Source: an uncultured Sutterella sp. (GTDB taxonomy: Bacteria; Pseudomonadota; Gammaproteobacteria; Burkholderiales; Burkholderiaceae_F). Taken from it: a DNA stretch of 30,720 nt. Below are positions 30,667 to 30,720 of this stretch, one piece after another. Below the pieces are notes generated by a model that saw only the letters and a list, made by a program, of their open reading frames with translations, was not told the DNA's origin and searched no databases. The first letter of the stretch is position 1. Every line of letters starts with the position of its first letter. The stretch covers positions 1-30,720 of the forward strand of contig CALEAW010000026.1 in assembly GCA_937943605.1 (NCBI GenBank). The letters are read 5' to 3'. A program made the position numbers and the translations under genes.

Positions 30667-30720
30667 TGGCGGAGTGGACGGGACTCGAACCCGCGACCCC
30701 CGGCGTGACAGGCCGGTATT
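30667..30720 (-). tRNA. tRNA-Asp (GUC), 3' part, cut by the window end
   Basis: Read on the minus strand: anticodon stem CCGGC, loop CTGTCAC with anticodon GTC, stem GCCGG, variable loop, T arm GCGGG-TTCGAGT-CCCGT, acceptor strand CCACTCC, discriminator G and an encoded CCA. The 3' half is nearly identical to E. coli tRNA-Asp. The D arm and 5' acceptor strand lie beyond the window. Confidence 0.95.

Overview
The window is an ordinary-looking chromosomal segment of a betaproteobacterium. The evidence is gene content and arrangement: an xseB-ispA-dxs operon, polA divergent from a DUF2782-like gene and a BPSS1780-like membrane protein, an RnfB-like ferredoxin protein followed by nth, a 7Fe/8Fe ferredoxin of the FdxA type, and a ParC whose core resembles that of Neisseria and Burkholderiales. 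Base composition looks intermediate, which would suit a gut-associated Burkholderiales such as the Sutterellaceae, but that placement is an inference. I see no insertion sequence, phage gene, CRISPR array or rRNA. Most genes are bounded by clear hairpin-plus-T terminators.

Layout. 1-2054 (minus): trhA/hemolysin III and murB. 2171-2741: yajQ and a shared terminator. 2761-5847 (minus): isoprenoid operon xseB-ispA-dxs. 6016-7703: an EamA exporter converging on a ZIP metal transporter, stop codons overlapping. 8089-9321: a dicarboxylate/amino acid:cation symporter with a structured leader. 9396-10471: a BOF-family periplasmic protein divergent from a META-domain lipoprotein. 10549-14950: polA (minus) divergent from the DUF2782-like and BPSS1780-like envelope proteins. 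14973-16127 (minus): dinB. 16239-18675: a redox block fdxA, fpr, rnfB-like, nth. 18860-20071: a PLP aminotransferase. 20146-26784 (minus): parE-parC followed closely by a NarX-type histidine kinase with no response regulator. 27011-28561: an orphan FGGY sugar kinase. 28687-30585 (minus): ppiD. 30667-end (minus): the 3' part of tRNA-Asp.

Themes. DNA replication and repair are well represented (polA, dinB, nth, xseB, parE, parC), as are cell-envelope functions (murB, ispA/dxs, ppiD, META and DUF2782 proteins) and Fe-S electron transfer. No complete new system is evident. The most notable points are a DNA polymerase I whose proofreading residues are replaced, a ParC with a long acidic N-terminal extension and Gln at the quinolone-contact Ser position, an octapeptide pattern GGLFG[DG]IE shared by the presumed disordered parts of ParC and PolA, and two perfect palindromes with the same half-site GTCTTAT/ATAAGAC in two unrelated intergenic regions.
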